DNA of 40,861 nt from Ahrensia sp. (GCA_002698425.1 NZXU01000016.1:1-40861), one strand, 5' to 3'. Positions 17,122 to 26,046 are shown, counted from the stretch's first letter. Translations and numbers: made by a program. The notes: a model not told the origin generated them from the sequence alone.

Positions 17122-18240
17122 CTACTCGATAGGATTCTGGGTATCGATCCGCGAGAAGATCTCCTCATCCAACAGGCGGGTGTAGGTCTCCTTGTCGCGG
17201 CCATTCTCGTCGAGAAGCTTGCGCCACTTCTCGATCAATCCATCGATGGTATCCGAGATTGCCTGGGGATCCTTGACCCCCATTGACGCGCCCTTCTTGA
17301 TCACCTGGTCGCGATAGCCGGCCTTGAACTCTTCGACGGCCGCCGCGAAGGACGGGTCGGCATGGTAGAACTTCGTTCCGCTCTCCGAATAGACCTTCTT
17401 CACGTCTTCATCTTCGGCGATGTAGTTGAAGATCGCACCGGCGACCAGATCGGGGAGATGCCTGGTGATCGCAGCTCTCTCATCCGGCGAAAGCGAGTTC
17501 CACTTCTCGATGCGCAGATTGAATGTCGAGGCGCCAAGGAAACCGCCGAGCGGATCGAGAATTACGAATTTCGCGGCTTCGCCGTAAGACCGGGCTTTCT
17601 GCGCCGCGACCGAATGCAGCGCGCAGTCCAGAATCCCGCGATCGAGCGCCTCGTAAGCTTCGTCCGGGCTGACATTGATCGGAACCGCGCCGAGTGCCTT
17701 GGCAAGGTCGCCATAGGCGGCGACGCCGCGAACGCGTTTGCCCTTGAAGTCTTCCGGCGTACGGAGTTCTTCCTTGCAGTGATAGACGTAGGGCGTCAGC
17801 GCGTAGGACGCGAGATACTTGGTGTTGAACTTGCGATATTCGTCTACGCATTCCGGGCAGTCGAACAGTTCCAGTTCATTGAGCACTCCGGTCATGACCA
17901 GCGGCTCGCTGTTCCACAGGCTGAACTGCGCGATGTAGTTGTCGATCGGCATTTCCGAAGGGATGTAGGATCCGACGAAATAGCCGGCGTCGGCAACACC
18001 GTCACGTACACCACCGGGAATATCGCGGCCGGAAAGCAACGACCCGCCGACATGGCTTTCGAACTTGATCGATCCGTTGGTGTCCTTCTCGATGGCTTCG
18101 AAGAAATTTTCCAGAACCGGATTCGTAATGTGTTGCGGGCTGAGATAGCTCGCGTAGACGATCTTCTTCTCCTGCGCCACTGCGGCCGAAGCCAAGAGCG
18201 ACGCACAGAGAATACCTCCAATTACGACTGTGTTTTTCAT
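17122..18240 (-). CDS. dctP: TRAP transporter substrate-binding protein (DctP family)
   Basis: This 372-aa periplasmic solute receptor has a clear signal peptide (VIGGILCASLLASAAVAQ). The DctP fold shows YASYLSPQH near the N-terminus, GVRDGVADAGYFVGSY, and the FKGKRVRG segment, whose Arg normally salt-bridges the carboxylate of the ligand, followed by DEAYEALDRGILDCALHS. A longer frame exists to 18366, but AAGGAGGAGAAA immediately before the ATG at 18240 settles the start. It is the third gene of a dctQ-dctM-dctP operon. Ligands of the family are organic acids; specificity cannot be read here, though its place in a CoA-dependent catabolic cluster suggests that it imports the pathway substrate. 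Confidence 0.93.
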   Translation of the reverse strand: MKNTVVIGGILCASLLASAAVAQEKKIVYASYLSPQHITNPVLENFFEAIEKDTNGSIKFESHVGGSLLSGRDIPGGVRDGVADAGYFVGSYIPSEMPIDNYIAQFSLWNSEPLVMTGVLNELELFDCPECVDEYRKFNTKYLASYALTPYVYHCKEELRTPEDFKGKRVRGVAAYGDLAKALGAVPINVSPDEAYEALDRGILDCALHSVAAQKARSYGEAAKFVILDPLGGFLGASTFNLRIEKWNSLSPDERAAITRHLPDLVAGAIFNYIAEDEDVKKVYSESGTKFYHADPSFAAAVEEFKAGYRDQVIKKGASMGVKDPQAISDTIDGLIEKWRKLLDENGRDKETYTRLLDEEIFSRIDTQNPIE

Positions 18241-18278
18241 TTTCTCCTCCTTGCATGAAATGGGGTGGACAGGTCTCG

Positions 18279-19589
18279 CTAGTCGAGCAGGCTGGGAATG
18301 AAGAGCGAGATTTCCGGAAATGCGATAAGCAGGATCAGCGTCACCAGATCGGCAGCGATGAACCACAGGACGCCCTTGAAAATTTTCTCCAAGGGCACCG
18401 AGTCGCCGACCACCGTCTTGATGATGAAGCAGTTCAAGCCGACGGGCGGGGTAACAAGTCCGATTTCCAGATACTTGATCAGGATGACGCCGAACCAGAT
18501 CAGGCTCATGTCCATTGCAGTCATCACCGGGATGAGGATCGGGATCGTCAACAGCATGATGCCGATCGAATCCAGGAACATGCCAAGCACGATGTAGATG
18601 ATCGAGAGCCCGATCATCAGCACAATCCAGTTCACCGACAGGGCTTCGATCAGATCGGCGAGATAGAATGGCAGGCCGCTGAACGCCATGAAGCGAGAGA
18701 GAAGGAAGCCTCCCATCGCGATGAACAGGATCGTCGCGGTGCCCTTCAACGCATCCAGCAGAGATTCGATGAAAACCCGCAGGTTCAGCTGCCGGCGCGT
18801 GATTGCGATGAGGCTGACGAGAAGCGCACCGCCGGCCGCTGCTTCAGTTGCCGTAAATATCCCGGAATACATGCTCCCGATCACACCCACGACCAGAACC
18901 GGAAGCGGCCAGACTTCCAGCAACGAACGCATGCGATCGCGCGACGTCACCTTCTCGTCGATGTTGACCGGCGCCAGGGCCGGGTTGAGCGAGCAGCGGG
19001 CAACGATCAATGCCGAAAACATGAAAGCGGAGAGCAGACCAGGCAGAATGCCGGCAAGCAATGCCCTGCTGACCGAAACTTCGGCAAAGATGGCGTACAG
19101 GACCATCAGGATACTCGGCGGGATCAGCGATCCGAGTGTTCCCGCCACAGCAACCGAACCCGTCGCGATACCCGGATCGTAGCGGTATTTGAGCATTTCG
19201 GGGATGGCGATCCGCCCCATCGCTGCCGATGTCGCGATGCTCGAACCCGAAGCTGCGGCAAAGCCCGCACAGGCAATCGTGCTGGCGACCGCCAAGCCGC
19301 CAGGCAGCCGGATGAGCCACAGGCGCGCAGCCTTGTACAGGCTTTCGGTCAGACCTGTGTGATAGGCAATACTGCCCATCAAGAGGAACATCGGAATAGC
19401 CGAAAGCGACCAGTGCGCAATGAAGTTGTAAGGTTGCTCGGCCAAGACCGCGAATGCGGCATTGGGCCCGCGTATCACGCCTATGCCAATGACCGACACC
19501 CCGGCCAGTGCGACGGCGATCGGAACCCGCAGTGCGAGCAATACCAGAAGGACGCCAAGTCCGGCCGCGCCTACGGCAACAGGGGTCAT
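18279..19589 (-). CDS. dctM: TRAP transporter large permease (DctM family)
   Basis: This 436-aa integral membrane protein is hydrophobic throughout, with the roughly 12 transmembrane helices expected of DctM. Recognisable family segments are PMFLLMGSIAYHTGLTESLYKAA, GFAAASGSSIATSAAMGRIAIPEM and GSLIPPSILMVLYAIFAEVS. It forms the sodium-coupled transport path with DctQ. Its ATG overlaps the dctQ stop by 4 bases (19586-19589), showing translational coupling, and dctP follows after 38 bases. Confidence 0.94.
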   Translation of the reverse strand: MTPVAVGAAGLGVLLVLLALRVPIAVALAGVSVIGIGVIRGPNAAFAVLAEQPYNFIAHWSLSAIPMFLLMGSIAYHTGLTESLYKAARLWLIRLPGGLAVASTIACAGFAAASGSSIATSAAMGRIAIPEMLKYRYDPGIATGSVAVAGTLGSLIPPSILMVLYAIFAEVSVSRALLAGILPGLLSAFMFSALIVARCSLNPALAPVNIDEKVTSRDRMRSLLEVWPLPVLVVGVIGSMYSGIFTATEAAAGGALLVSLIAITRRQLNLRVFIESLLDALKGTATILFIAMGGFLLSRFMAFSGLPFYLADLIEALSVNWIVLMIGLSIIYIVLGMFLDSIGIMLLTIPILIPVMTAMDMSLIWFGVILIKYLEIGLVTPPVGLNCFIIKTVVGDSVPLEKIFKGVLWFIAADLVTLILLIAFPEISLFIPSLLD

Positions 19590-20167
19590 GTCTCTTTTCT
19601 CGCAAATAGATCGAGGATGGAGAGCAAGCGGCGCTCCTCCTTGAACACATTGTCTTCATAGGCTTCGATCGACTTTCCGCCGAAACCCGTGACCAGCCGG
19701 TCGATCGCCTGCAGCAGGGCGATGATCGCAAGCAACCCGACGCCAATCACGACGCCCCAACGCGCCGGCCAGGTGCGAACCAGAATCGTGCCGATGACGA
19801 ACTCGCCCGCCTTTGTCATGGCGATCGCCTTCCAGCTTGCGGCGTAACAGAAATAGCCAGCGGCGCCCGCGACGATCAGGGCAACGAAACCGTCGATGAT
19901 CAGGCGGGCCCGCGCCGGAAGGGACTGGGTGAATATCTCAATAATGACATGTCCGCGGAGGCTCTGGATGTATGCCAGCGGCAGAAACGTAACCGCGACC
20001 ATGTAGTAGAAGGACACGAACTCGGTCGTTCCGGGCGCAGAACTGGCAAAGAAATTCCGCAGAACCGCGTCGACGATGATGTGAACCACCATTGCCACCA
20101 TTGCAATCGCGGCAATTAGCGACACAATTACACAAAGCAGACTAACAATCCGCCTCAATTGCGCCAT
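19586..20167 (-). CDS. dctQ: TRAP transporter small permease (DctQ family)
   Basis: The protein has 193 aa with four predicted transmembrane helices. Typical DctQ features are the N-terminal hydrophobic helix (LLCVIVSLIAAIAMVAMVV), the STAPGTTEF-like stretch ASSAPGTTEFVSFYYMVAVTFLPLAYIQSLRGHVIIEIF, and the pattern RARLIIDGFVALIVAGAAGYFCY. The ribosome-binding site AGGGAGG precedes the ATG at 20167. It is the first gene of the TRAP operon, preceded by a leader hairpin and by copies of the cluster's shared operator element. Confidence 0.93.
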   Translation of the reverse strand: MAQLRRIVSLLCVIVSLIAAIAMVAMVVHIIVDAVLRNFFASSAPGTTEFVSFYYMVAVTFLPLAYIQSLRGHVIIEIFTQSLPARARLIIDGFVALIVAGAAGYFCYAASWKAIAMTKAGEFVIGTILVRTWPARWGVVIGVGLLAIIALLQAIDRLVTGFGGKSIEAYEDNVFKEERRLLSILDLFARKET

Positions 20168-20181
20168 GCTTTCCTCCCTGC

Positions 20182-20215
20182 GCCCGGGCAGCTATGGCTT
20201 TGCTGAGCCCCGGGC
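20182..20215 (-). promoter_or_regulatory. GC-rich leader hairpin before dctQ
   Basis: GCCCGGG (20182-20188) pairs with CCCGGGC (20209-20215), and the inner CAGC (20189-20192) pairs with GCTG (20202-20205). The hairpin sits in the presumed 5' leader, ending a few bases before the AGGGAGG ribosome-binding site of dctQ. It could protect the 5' end or attenuate expression. A TTGACA in minus orientation (20250-20245) upstream may be the -35 of this operon's promoter. Confidence 0.45.
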
Positions 20216-20292
20216 ATCTCAACCATTCGAAACTTTGCCATCCGTGTCAACATAAATTAATATTTTCGATCCAAATTGAGCATAAAAAAAGT

Positions 20293-20320
20293 GATACAAT
20301 CTATCTGTCGCAATTGTCTC
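20293..20320. promoter_or_regulatory. Shared cluster element: GATACAAT / ATTGTCTC pair upstream of the TRAP operon
   Basis: GATACAAT (20293-20300) and ATTGTCTC (20313-20320) face each other across 12 bases. The same 8-base core, GA(T/C)ACAAT, recurs in five other intergenic regions of this cluster. The pair overlaps the stop codon end of the crotonase gene and lies about 125-150 bases upstream of dctQ. It is a candidate transcription-factor site. Confidence 0.5.
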
Positions 20321-21035
20321 TCCCGGAAGTTGCATTTCGCGACTGGATGTTTTGCTCTTTAGCGGCGTCCATCGCCGCGTTGAACTCATGCCGCGCGGAA
20401 TGGGCAACGAGTTTTCGCAACGACCGGATCCGAGAAGCCGGGACGGCCGCTAGGGCGGATGCAGTGATCACCGCCTCGCGAGCGGGATCGCCTTTCGCCA
20501 CCGAGCTCACGATACCGAGCGCCAGTGCTTCTTCAGCGTCGAAATTGCGACCGGTTGCCAGAAGTTCGAAAGCCCGGCTCTCCCCCACACGCGCAACAAG
20601 GCCCGGCACGACAAGCGCGGGAAGAATGCCGTGCGTGATTTCGGGATAGCCGAAATTTGCCTCCTGAGCGGAAACCGCAAAATCGCAAAGCGCGACAAGG
20701 CCGCACCCCGCGCCGAGGGCATGCCCCTGAACAGATGCGACCACCGGCACGCTGCAATCGTGAATTGCCGTCATTGTCTCGAGCATGAGTTCCGCATAGG
20801 CGCGGATTTCATCTGCGCCGCGCAATTGCGCGACCGCCGACCTGTCCGCTCCGGCGCAAAAGGCCCGCCCAGCCCCCGAGAAGAGCACCGCTCCGCACGC
20901 ATCGCTTTGCGAGGCCGCCCGGAATGCATCGCGCAGCGAGCGCAGCATCCCGACCGACAATGCGTTCAGCTTTTCCGGCCTGTTCATGCATATCGAGACG
21001 ACGCCGTCGCCGGATTCGACCACTATCGATGACAT
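20301..21035 (-). CDS. Enoyl-CoA hydratase/isomerase (crotonase) family protein
   Basis: The 244-aa crotonase has a CoA-binding NRPEKLNALS near residue 20, an oxyanion-hole segment SGAGRAFCAGADRS, and SVQGHALGAGCGLVALCDFAVSAQEANFGYPEITHGILPA. In that block the Glu of PEITHGI, matching the second catalytic Glu of enoyl-CoA hydratase, is present. The first position (normally GGGxEL) is not Glu. This pattern is common in crotonases with altered chemistry, so hydratase activity is not certain. The start overlaps the upstream FAD-dependent dehydrogenase stop (TGATG). It belongs to the four-gene minus-strand operon that begins with the flavin reductase. Confidence 0.88.
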   Translation of the reverse strand: MSSIVVESGDGVVSICMNRPEKLNALSVGMLRSLRDAFRAASQSDACGAVLFSGAGRAFCAGADRSAVAQLRGADEIRAYAELMLETMTAIHDCSVPVVASVQGHALGAGCGLVALCDFAVSAQEANFGYPEITHGILPALVVPGLVARVGESRAFELLATGRNFDAEEALALGIVSSVAKGDPAREAVITASALAAVPASRIRSLRKLVAHSARHEFNAAMDAAKEQNIQSRNATSGRDNCDR

Positions 21036-22672
21036 CAGTCGCCGGCTCCTGCGTCGGCGCGGAACTGCCGCTGCGTCCTTTCGAGCCGCGCCACCACTTC
21101 ACCGGCGGCGACGCGGCCTCCGATTAGGCACTCCGCCAGATTGCCGCCGCTCATGTAGAGGTGTCCGAAAACGCTACCGAGTTCCCCAGCGGCATAGAGG
21201 CCTTCAATCGGCTCGCCAAACGGCGACAGCACCCTTTGACGCTCGTCATGAACCGGCCCGCCCTGCGTGTTGATCACGATCGGGCCGACACGGCCGAAAT
21301 AGAAGGGCGGCTCAGTGATCGGCACCATGGTTTCGGGAACACGGCCGAAAACAGGATCCTCCCCGGCCGCCACCACGGCGTTCCACTCGGCAATCGTTCT
21401 TTTCAACTCCCCGGCGGGAACAGAGATCCGTTCCGCCAGTTCCTCCAGCGTGTCCGCACGCCCGAGAATGCCGTTCTCGACCTCGCGGAGATTGTCCGCA
21501 CTCCACTCGTAGCGGGGATGGGAATCATTATGGACGGCACGCCCCATCGGGTACATTTTCCGCCCCGCTTCGTCGAAAATCATGAATGCCGGATTTCGCG
21601 GAAAGCGCTGCTTCAGAAAATCGAACGCGTCGAAGGGCCGGACGCCGCTGTCCCCCGGATAGGGCGGGTATTCATTCATGAACCGACGCCCGTCCTGGTC
21701 AACGACGATCCAGGCAAGACGCGCCAGCGCCTTTCGTTTCCCGCCATCGGCCGGCTCCTCGACACCGAGCGAGGACACCTCGTCGAGACGGCCCGGTGTC
21801 CACATGGGAACCGCCTTCAGGAAAAGGCCAAACGGATATGCGGGATCCGGATGTTTCAGGCCGTATGGACCGTGATAGTGCCACATATGCCAGAGATCGG
21901 CCCCGACCGCCTGAGCCATTCGGATACCGTCGCCCGTGTTTCCACGGAAAGCTCCCACCATGACAGGATCGGCCTGGAAGTACTGTTTCTGCATCTCGCG
22001 ATCGGCTTCGAATCCGCCGCAGGTCAGGATGACGCCACCCAGCGCACGAATACGGACAGGTCGCCCGTCGATCTCGGCCAGAACGCCGGCCACCACCCCG
22101 CTTTCGTCGCGGATCAATCTGCGAACTGGCGCTTCGAGGCGAATCTCGGCACCGGATCTTTCGACATGCGCCTCCAGGACCCGAAACAACCGCGCACCGT
22201 TCTTGATCGTCGACATGGCATGATAGCCGTTCCGATCCTCAAGGTCCGGAACCTCGCTTACCTCGCAATATCCCAGCGATGCGTAGCCCGGCAGCGGATA
22301 GTTCCCCAAAGCGGGGATGATCTCGGCGGTCGCGCCCACATGCGCGGCAAGCGTCCGGACGTAATCGCCGATCGTGGCCATTTCGTCTGCAAGCTTACGA
22401 AGGAGGTTGTCGGGCGTCCGCCCGCCGCATGTGCTTTTCAGATAAGCGAAGGCCTCATCGGCATCGAAGGCGATGCGGATGCCTCCCGCCGACGCAATAG
22501 ATAGCCCGCCGGGAAACGGCATCTTTTCCAGAAGAAGGGTTCGCGCACCGGCCGCGGCTGCTTCGCCGGCAGCGACCGCCCCCGCGGCCCCGTACCCGAC
22601 CACAACCAGATCGACCTCACGATCCCAGACCTCGTTCGCGCTCTCCCGGTGTCCCGCCCCCCGAACCGTCAT
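21035..22672 (-). CDS. FAD-dependent oxidoreductase, fumarate reductase/3-ketosteroid dehydrogenase-like (FAD_binding_2)
   Basis: The protein is 545 aa. The N-terminal Rossmann dinucleotide fold has GYGAAG at 26-31 ending in LLLEK, followed by PFPGGLSIASAGGI. The C-terminal flavin-contact block reads GLYAAGELGSVFGHLYMSGGNLAECLIGGRVAAGE. NTQGGPVHDERQRVL, near the end, is typical of the fumarate reductase/ketosteroid-dehydrogenase/tricarballylate-dehydrogenase superfamily. Members oxidise or reduce C-C bonds next to carbonyl or carboxyl groups. The annotated frame could begin at 22714, but the ATG at 22672 overlaps the carboxyltransferase stop as ATGA and lacks a spurious head, so I use it. The substrate is unknown. 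Confidence 0.9.
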   Translation of the reverse strand: MTVRGAGHRESANEVWDREVDLVVVGYGAAGAVAAGEAAAAGARTLLLEKMPFPGGLSIASAGGIRIAFDADEAFAYLKSTCGGRTPDNLLRKLADEMATIGDYVRTLAAHVGATAEIIPALGNYPLPGYASLGYCEVSEVPDLEDRNGYHAMSTIKNGARLFRVLEAHVERSGAEIRLEAPVRRLIRDESGVVAGVLAEIDGRPVRIRALGGVILTCGGFEADREMQKQYFQADPVMVGAFRGNTGDGIRMAQAVGADLWHMWHYHGPYGLKHPDPAYPFGLFLKAVPMWTPGRLDEVSSLGVEEPADGGKRKALARLAWIVVDQDGRRFMNEYPPYPGDSGVRPFDAFDFLKQRFPRNPAFMIFDEAGRKMYPMGRAVHNDSHPRYEWSADNLREVENGILGRADTLEELAERISVPAGELKRTIAEWNAVVAAGEDPVFGRVPETMVPITEPPFYFGRVGPIVINTQGGPVHDERQRVLSPFGEPIEGLYAAGELGSVFGHLYMSGGNLAECLIGGRVAAGEVVARLERTQRQFRADAGAGD

Positions 22673-24207
22673 GGGTCGATCCGCTGCTTGAATCCGGCGC
22701 GCTGGACCTTGCATGCGCGGTCGAGTGCTTCGCAGATCACCTCACGCGTTTCTTCCGGGCGTATGATGTCGTCGATCAGCCCGGCTTCCGCGGCCCTGTA
22801 TCCTTCCGCTTCGCCTTCCGCGGCTTCGACAAGCGATCTCCGCAGCGCATCCGGGTCGTCGGCCGCCGCTATACGCTTTCCGTGAACGAGTTCCACACCC
22901 GCTGCCGTTCCCATGATATCGAACTGCGACGTCGGCCAACCCACCAGCAGGTCCGGATTCATCGCTTTCCCGCCGAGCGCCAGATAGGCGAGACCGATCG
23001 CCTTTCGAACGATCACCGTTACCTTCGGAACGTCGGCGGCAATGACGCTGTTCAAGAGCCGGGCGGCGAGCGACACCATCCTGTGCTGCTCGATCTTCGG
23101 CCCCACGATGAACCCCGGACAATCGGTCAGGAAGATAAGGGGGATATGAAACGCGTTACAGATGTCGACGAATTTGCGCGCCTTGATCGCCGCCTTTTCA
23201 TCCAGCGCCCCCGCGCCCTTCATGGGTTCGGTTGCCACAAATCCGACGGCGCGGCCCTCCATCCTCGCCCAACACGTGATCAGCGACGGACCGAACTCCT
23301 CGCAATAGGGGAAGAACTCCCCACCGTCGCAAATGAGCTCGACGAGACGCTTCATCGAGTAAGCGCGCCGGCTGCTGTCGGGCACCAGGTCCGCTATCTG
23401 ACGCCGCCCCTCCGCGGTCTCGCATGGTGCGTGCCGATACTCGCTACGAGGCGGAAGCTCGTCGCAATTCGACGGCAGGAATGAAAGGAAGGTTCGAATG
23501 GCCTGCAGCGAGGCAACGTCATCGGCGGCGCGATGACTTACCTGACCGGTCTGGCGCACGGAGATCTCGGCGCCGCCGATCTCGTCCGGCGTGACATCCT
23601 GCCCGATGCCGACTTTGACGACCTTCGGGCCGGACATGCCCATGAAGCCGCTTCCGTCGACGATGGAGACAAAGTCCGACTGGGCGGCAGTAAATGACGG
23701 ACCGCCGAAACAGGATCCCATGATCGCCGCGACCTGCGGGACGCGGCCCGACAGCTTGTAGTGCTCGCCGAAACGCCGCCCGATACCCGCTGCTATCGCG
23801 CCATTATTCTCCTGGAACCGGCCCGCGCCGGCCTCCATCAAGGCCACGTAGGGACATTTGTGCTGCAATGCGAGTTCGCGGATCCGGAAAGCCTTCGCCT
23901 CCGCCACCCGGCCACGCGTTCCGCCGAGAACACTGGCATCCTCCGACGTTACATAGACCTTGCGTCCATCGACCTCGCCCCAGCCGGCAACGAGGCCGTC
24001 GGCGGGGGTCCGGTCCGCCAGATCCTCATGCTGGCTGCGCGCGAGCAATCCGATCTCGTGAAACGTGCCGGGATCAAACAGCACTTCCAGCCTGGCTCGC
24101 GCATCCAGCTTGCCCTCGGCAGCCAGCCTGTCGCGGGCCTTCTGCGAACCCATCGCCCGCGCCTCGGATCGACGTCGATCCAATTCCTCGAGTTTCTTTT
24201 CATCCAT
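22669..24207 (-). CDS. Acyl-CoA carboxylase carboxyltransferase (beta) subunit
   Basis: This 512-aa crotonase-fold carboxyltransferase moves carboxyl from biotin to an acyl-CoA. It begins with KLEELDRRRSEARAMG and ARARLEVLFDPGTFHEI. It has the N-domain ASVLGGTRGRVAEAKAFRIRELA and GAGRFQENNGAIAAG, then GSCFGGPSFTAAQSDFV. The C-domain contains FLTDCPGFIVGPKIEQHRMVSLAARLL and WPTSQFDIMGTAAGVEL. The length matches PccB/MccB-type beta subunits. The start at 24207 follows GGGGAG; an upstream frame to 24303 has no support. Its biotin carboxylase and biotin protein lie 6 kb away beyond the TRAP operon. Candidate substrates include branched, geranyl-type or short acyl-CoAs; sequence inspection cannot choose among them. 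Confidence 0.92.
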   Translation of the reverse strand: MDEKKLEELDRRRSEARAMGSQKARDRLAAEGKLDARARLEVLFDPGTFHEIGLLARSQHEDLADRTPADGLVAGWGEVDGRKVYVTSEDASVLGGTRGRVAEAKAFRIRELALQHKCPYVALMEAGAGRFQENNGAIAAGIGRRFGEHYKLSGRVPQVAAIMGSCFGGPSFTAAQSDFVSIVDGSGFMGMSGPKVVKVGIGQDVTPDEIGGAEISVRQTGQVSHRAADDVASLQAIRTFLSFLPSNCDELPPRSEYRHAPCETAEGRRQIADLVPDSSRRAYSMKRLVELICDGGEFFPYCEEFGPSLITCWARMEGRAVGFVATEPMKGAGALDEKAAIKARKFVDICNAFHIPLIFLTDCPGFIVGPKIEQHRMVSLAARLLNSVIAADVPKVTVIVRKAIGLAYLALGGKAMNPDLLVGWPTSQFDIMGTAAGVELVHGKRIAAADDPDALRRSLVEAAEGEAEGYRAAEAGLIDDIIRPEETREVICEALDRACKVQRAGFKQRIDP

Positions 24208-24241
24208 ACCCGTCAAGCTCCCCAGGCTTTGCCGCCCGTAT

Positions 24242-24757
24242 TCAGGCCGCACCCATCGGCACCGCATCCGAAGGAAGGCTGCGCAGGACGGCATAATTGC
24301 CATTGAAATAGAGAAGCGGGTTGTTCACCTCGCATGTGCGAACGCCAACGACACGGCCGATGAAGATTCCGTGGCTTCCCGCCTCGATCGTCTGCTCGAC
24401 GCGGCAGTCGAAACTCGCGAGCGCATCGGCAATCGCAGGAGCGCCCGTCTTCATCCTCATCCAATCGACATGGTCGAAACGCCTGGTTCTTTCGCTTTCG
24501 AAAAACTTCTTCGCCAGGCCGTACTGGCTCTCGCGAAGGACATTCACGCTGAAACAACGCGCACGATCGATCTCGGAGAACGAACCGGCCGAACGATTGA
24601 TGCACACAAGAAGCATCGGCGGCTCCGCGCTCACCGAACAGACTGCGGTCGCCACAAGGCCGCAAGGCTTATCGTCCGACATTGTCGCGACAATATTTAC
24701 CGCCGCAGCCAGTCGCCGCATTCCATCGCGAAAGCTGTCCGCTTCAGTCATCGGCAT
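24242..24757 (-). CDS. Flavin reductase family protein (flavin-reductase-like, FMN-binding)
   Basis: This 171-aa protein has the flavin reductase-like fold: FRDGMRRLAAAVNIVATM, then CGLVATAVCSVSAEPPMLLVCINRSAGSF, then CFSVNVLRESQYGLAKKF, and a C-terminal HGIFIGRVVGVRTCEVNNPLLYFNGNY. Such proteins use NAD(P)H to reduce FMN or FAD and hand the reduced flavin to a partner monooxygenase. The start at 24757 is fixed by GGGAGG five bases upstream; an earlier Met at 24820 is unsupported. It leads the minus-strand operon, divergent from the acyl-CoA dehydrogenase at 24889. The likely oxygenase partner in the cluster is the gene at 37701. Confidence 0.9.
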   Translation of the reverse strand: MPMTEADSFRDGMRRLAAAVNIVATMSDDKPCGLVATAVCSVSAEPPMLLVCINRSAGSFSEIDRARCFSVNVLRESQYGLAKKFFESERTRRFDHVDWMRMKTGAPAIADALASFDCRVEQTIEAGSHGIFIGRVVGVRTCEVNNPLLYFNGNYAVLRSLPSDAVPMGAA

Positions 24758-24813
24758 TTTTCCTCCCTGCCTGCGTCTGGCGACGGTCGGCCAGACGATT
24801 GTTACATAATTTG

Positions 24814-24863
24814 TTGACACAATATGGGTTGCAATTCAACGCAAAAAAGGATCAATGTATCAC
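24814..24863. promoter_or_regulatory. Shared cluster element in the divergent promoter region: TTGACACAAT and CAATGTATCAC
   Basis: TTGACACAAT is at 24814-24823, and the inverted near-copy CAATGTATCAC (reverse complement GTGATACATTG) is at 24853-24863. They lie in the 131-bp region from which the flavin reductase operon (minus) and acyl-CoA dehydrogenase operon (plus) diverge, so one bound regulator could control both directions. Confidence 0.55.
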
Positions 24864-24888
24864 ATCAAGTCAGGAGGAGTAGACGCCG

Positions 24889-26046
24889 ATGGATTTCCAG
24901 TTCAGCGCGGAACAGCTTGAATTCGTCAGAGCCGCCGAAGAACTCGGAGAGCGCAAGCTCAAGCCGCTCGTGAGCGAATCAATGAGCGTCGAGGCGCTCC
25001 ACGCGCTCCGTCGGACGATGGCTGAACACGGTCTGCTGGGTCTTAACCTTCCAGCTGCGCATGGCGGGCTGGAACTTCCGCTGCTCAACACGATCCTGGT
25101 TACGCAAGCCCTGCAGAAATGCGCCCCCATTCTCGGCGGCATTTGCCACCGCAGTTCGACGGGCGCCGTAGGCGCCATCGCCGAATACGGAACGGAAGAA
25201 CAGCGCGAGAAATATGTCCGGCCATTGTGCAAGGGTGAGATCGGCATTTCGATCGGCATCACGGAGCCGGAAGCCGGCTCGGCCGCCACCGCTATGAAAA
25301 CCCGTGGCGAAATCGTCGGGAACGAGATCGTCCTGAATGGCCGCAAACAGTTCGTCAGCTTCGTGAACTACAATCAATACACGCTGGTCTATTGCCGGAT
25401 CGGCAACACCGGGCGGGCCTCCGACATCGGTGCGGTCATCGTGCCTCACGACACGCCCGGCTTCAGCCACTCCACCGGCACGGTCAACATGGCCGACGAA
25501 TTGCTGTTCGAGCTTTATTTCGACGATTGTCGGGTGCCGCTGGAAAACGTGCTGATCGATGGCGGCGCCTTCGGCAAGCTCATCAGCGTTTATAATGCGG
25601 AACGTCTCGGCAGCATCGTGAGGATGATCGGGTCCGCCGAAGCCTCATACGAATATGCCCTCGTCTATTCCAAGGAGCGCCGGCAGTTCAATCGCGAGAT
25701 CAGCGACTTTCAGGGCATTCAGTGGATGCTCGCCGACATGCGGGTGAAACTCGACGCCGCGAAGCTCCTGACCTACCGGGCGGCGGCAAATGCGGGGGCA
25801 AACGGGCTTCCGAACCCTACGGAAGTCTCGATCGCGAAGGTCTTCGTCGCCAAGGCCGCCAAGGAGATTTGCGACGACGCGATCCAGGTCCTCGGTGCCA
25901 ATGGCTACACGCGCGAATATCCCCTTGCGCATCGCTATGCAGAGGTCCGCGGCGGCTCGATTTACGGCGGCACGATGCAAATCCACAAGAACATGATCGC
26001 CGCGGCCATTCTCGACCGGAAGATCAGCCAGTGGAAAGCCGACTGA
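24889..26046 (+). CDS. Acyl-CoA dehydrogenase
   Basis: This 385-aa flavoprotein introduces a C2-C3 double bond into an acyl-CoA, passing electrons to ETF. It has the three-domain acyl-CoA dehydrogenase pattern: ISIGITEPEAGSAA (flavin/substrate loop) near residue 128, KERRQFNREISDFQGIQWMLADM, and a C-terminal YGGTMQIHKNMIA. The usual catalytic Glu of short/medium-chain enzymes (YEGTS) is Gly here. The alternative Glu found in isovaleryl- and long-chain acyl-CoA dehydrogenases is present at residue 238 (NAERLG), so the enzyme should be active on branched or bulky acyl chains. AGGAGG lies upstream. It opens a plus-strand operon and overlaps the next gene (TGATG at 26044-26048). Confidence 0.93.
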   Translation: MDFQFSAEQLEFVRAAEELGERKLKPLVSESMSVEALHALRRTMAEHGLLGLNLPAAHGGLELPLLNTILVTQALQKCAPILGGICHRSSTGAVGAIAEYGTEEQREKYVRPLCKGEIGISIGITEPEAGSAATAMKTRGEIVGNEIVLNGRKQFVSFVNYNQYTLVYCRIGNTGRASDIGAVIVPHDTPGFSHSTGTVNMADELLFELYFDDCRVPLENVLIDGGAFGKLISVYNAERLGSIVRMIGSAEASYEYALVYSKERRQFNREISDFQGIQWMLADMRVKLDAAKLLTYRAAANAGANGLPNPTEVSIAKVFVAKAAKEICDDAIQVLGANGYTREYPLAHRYAEVRGGSIYGGTMQIHKNMIAAAILDRKISQWKAD

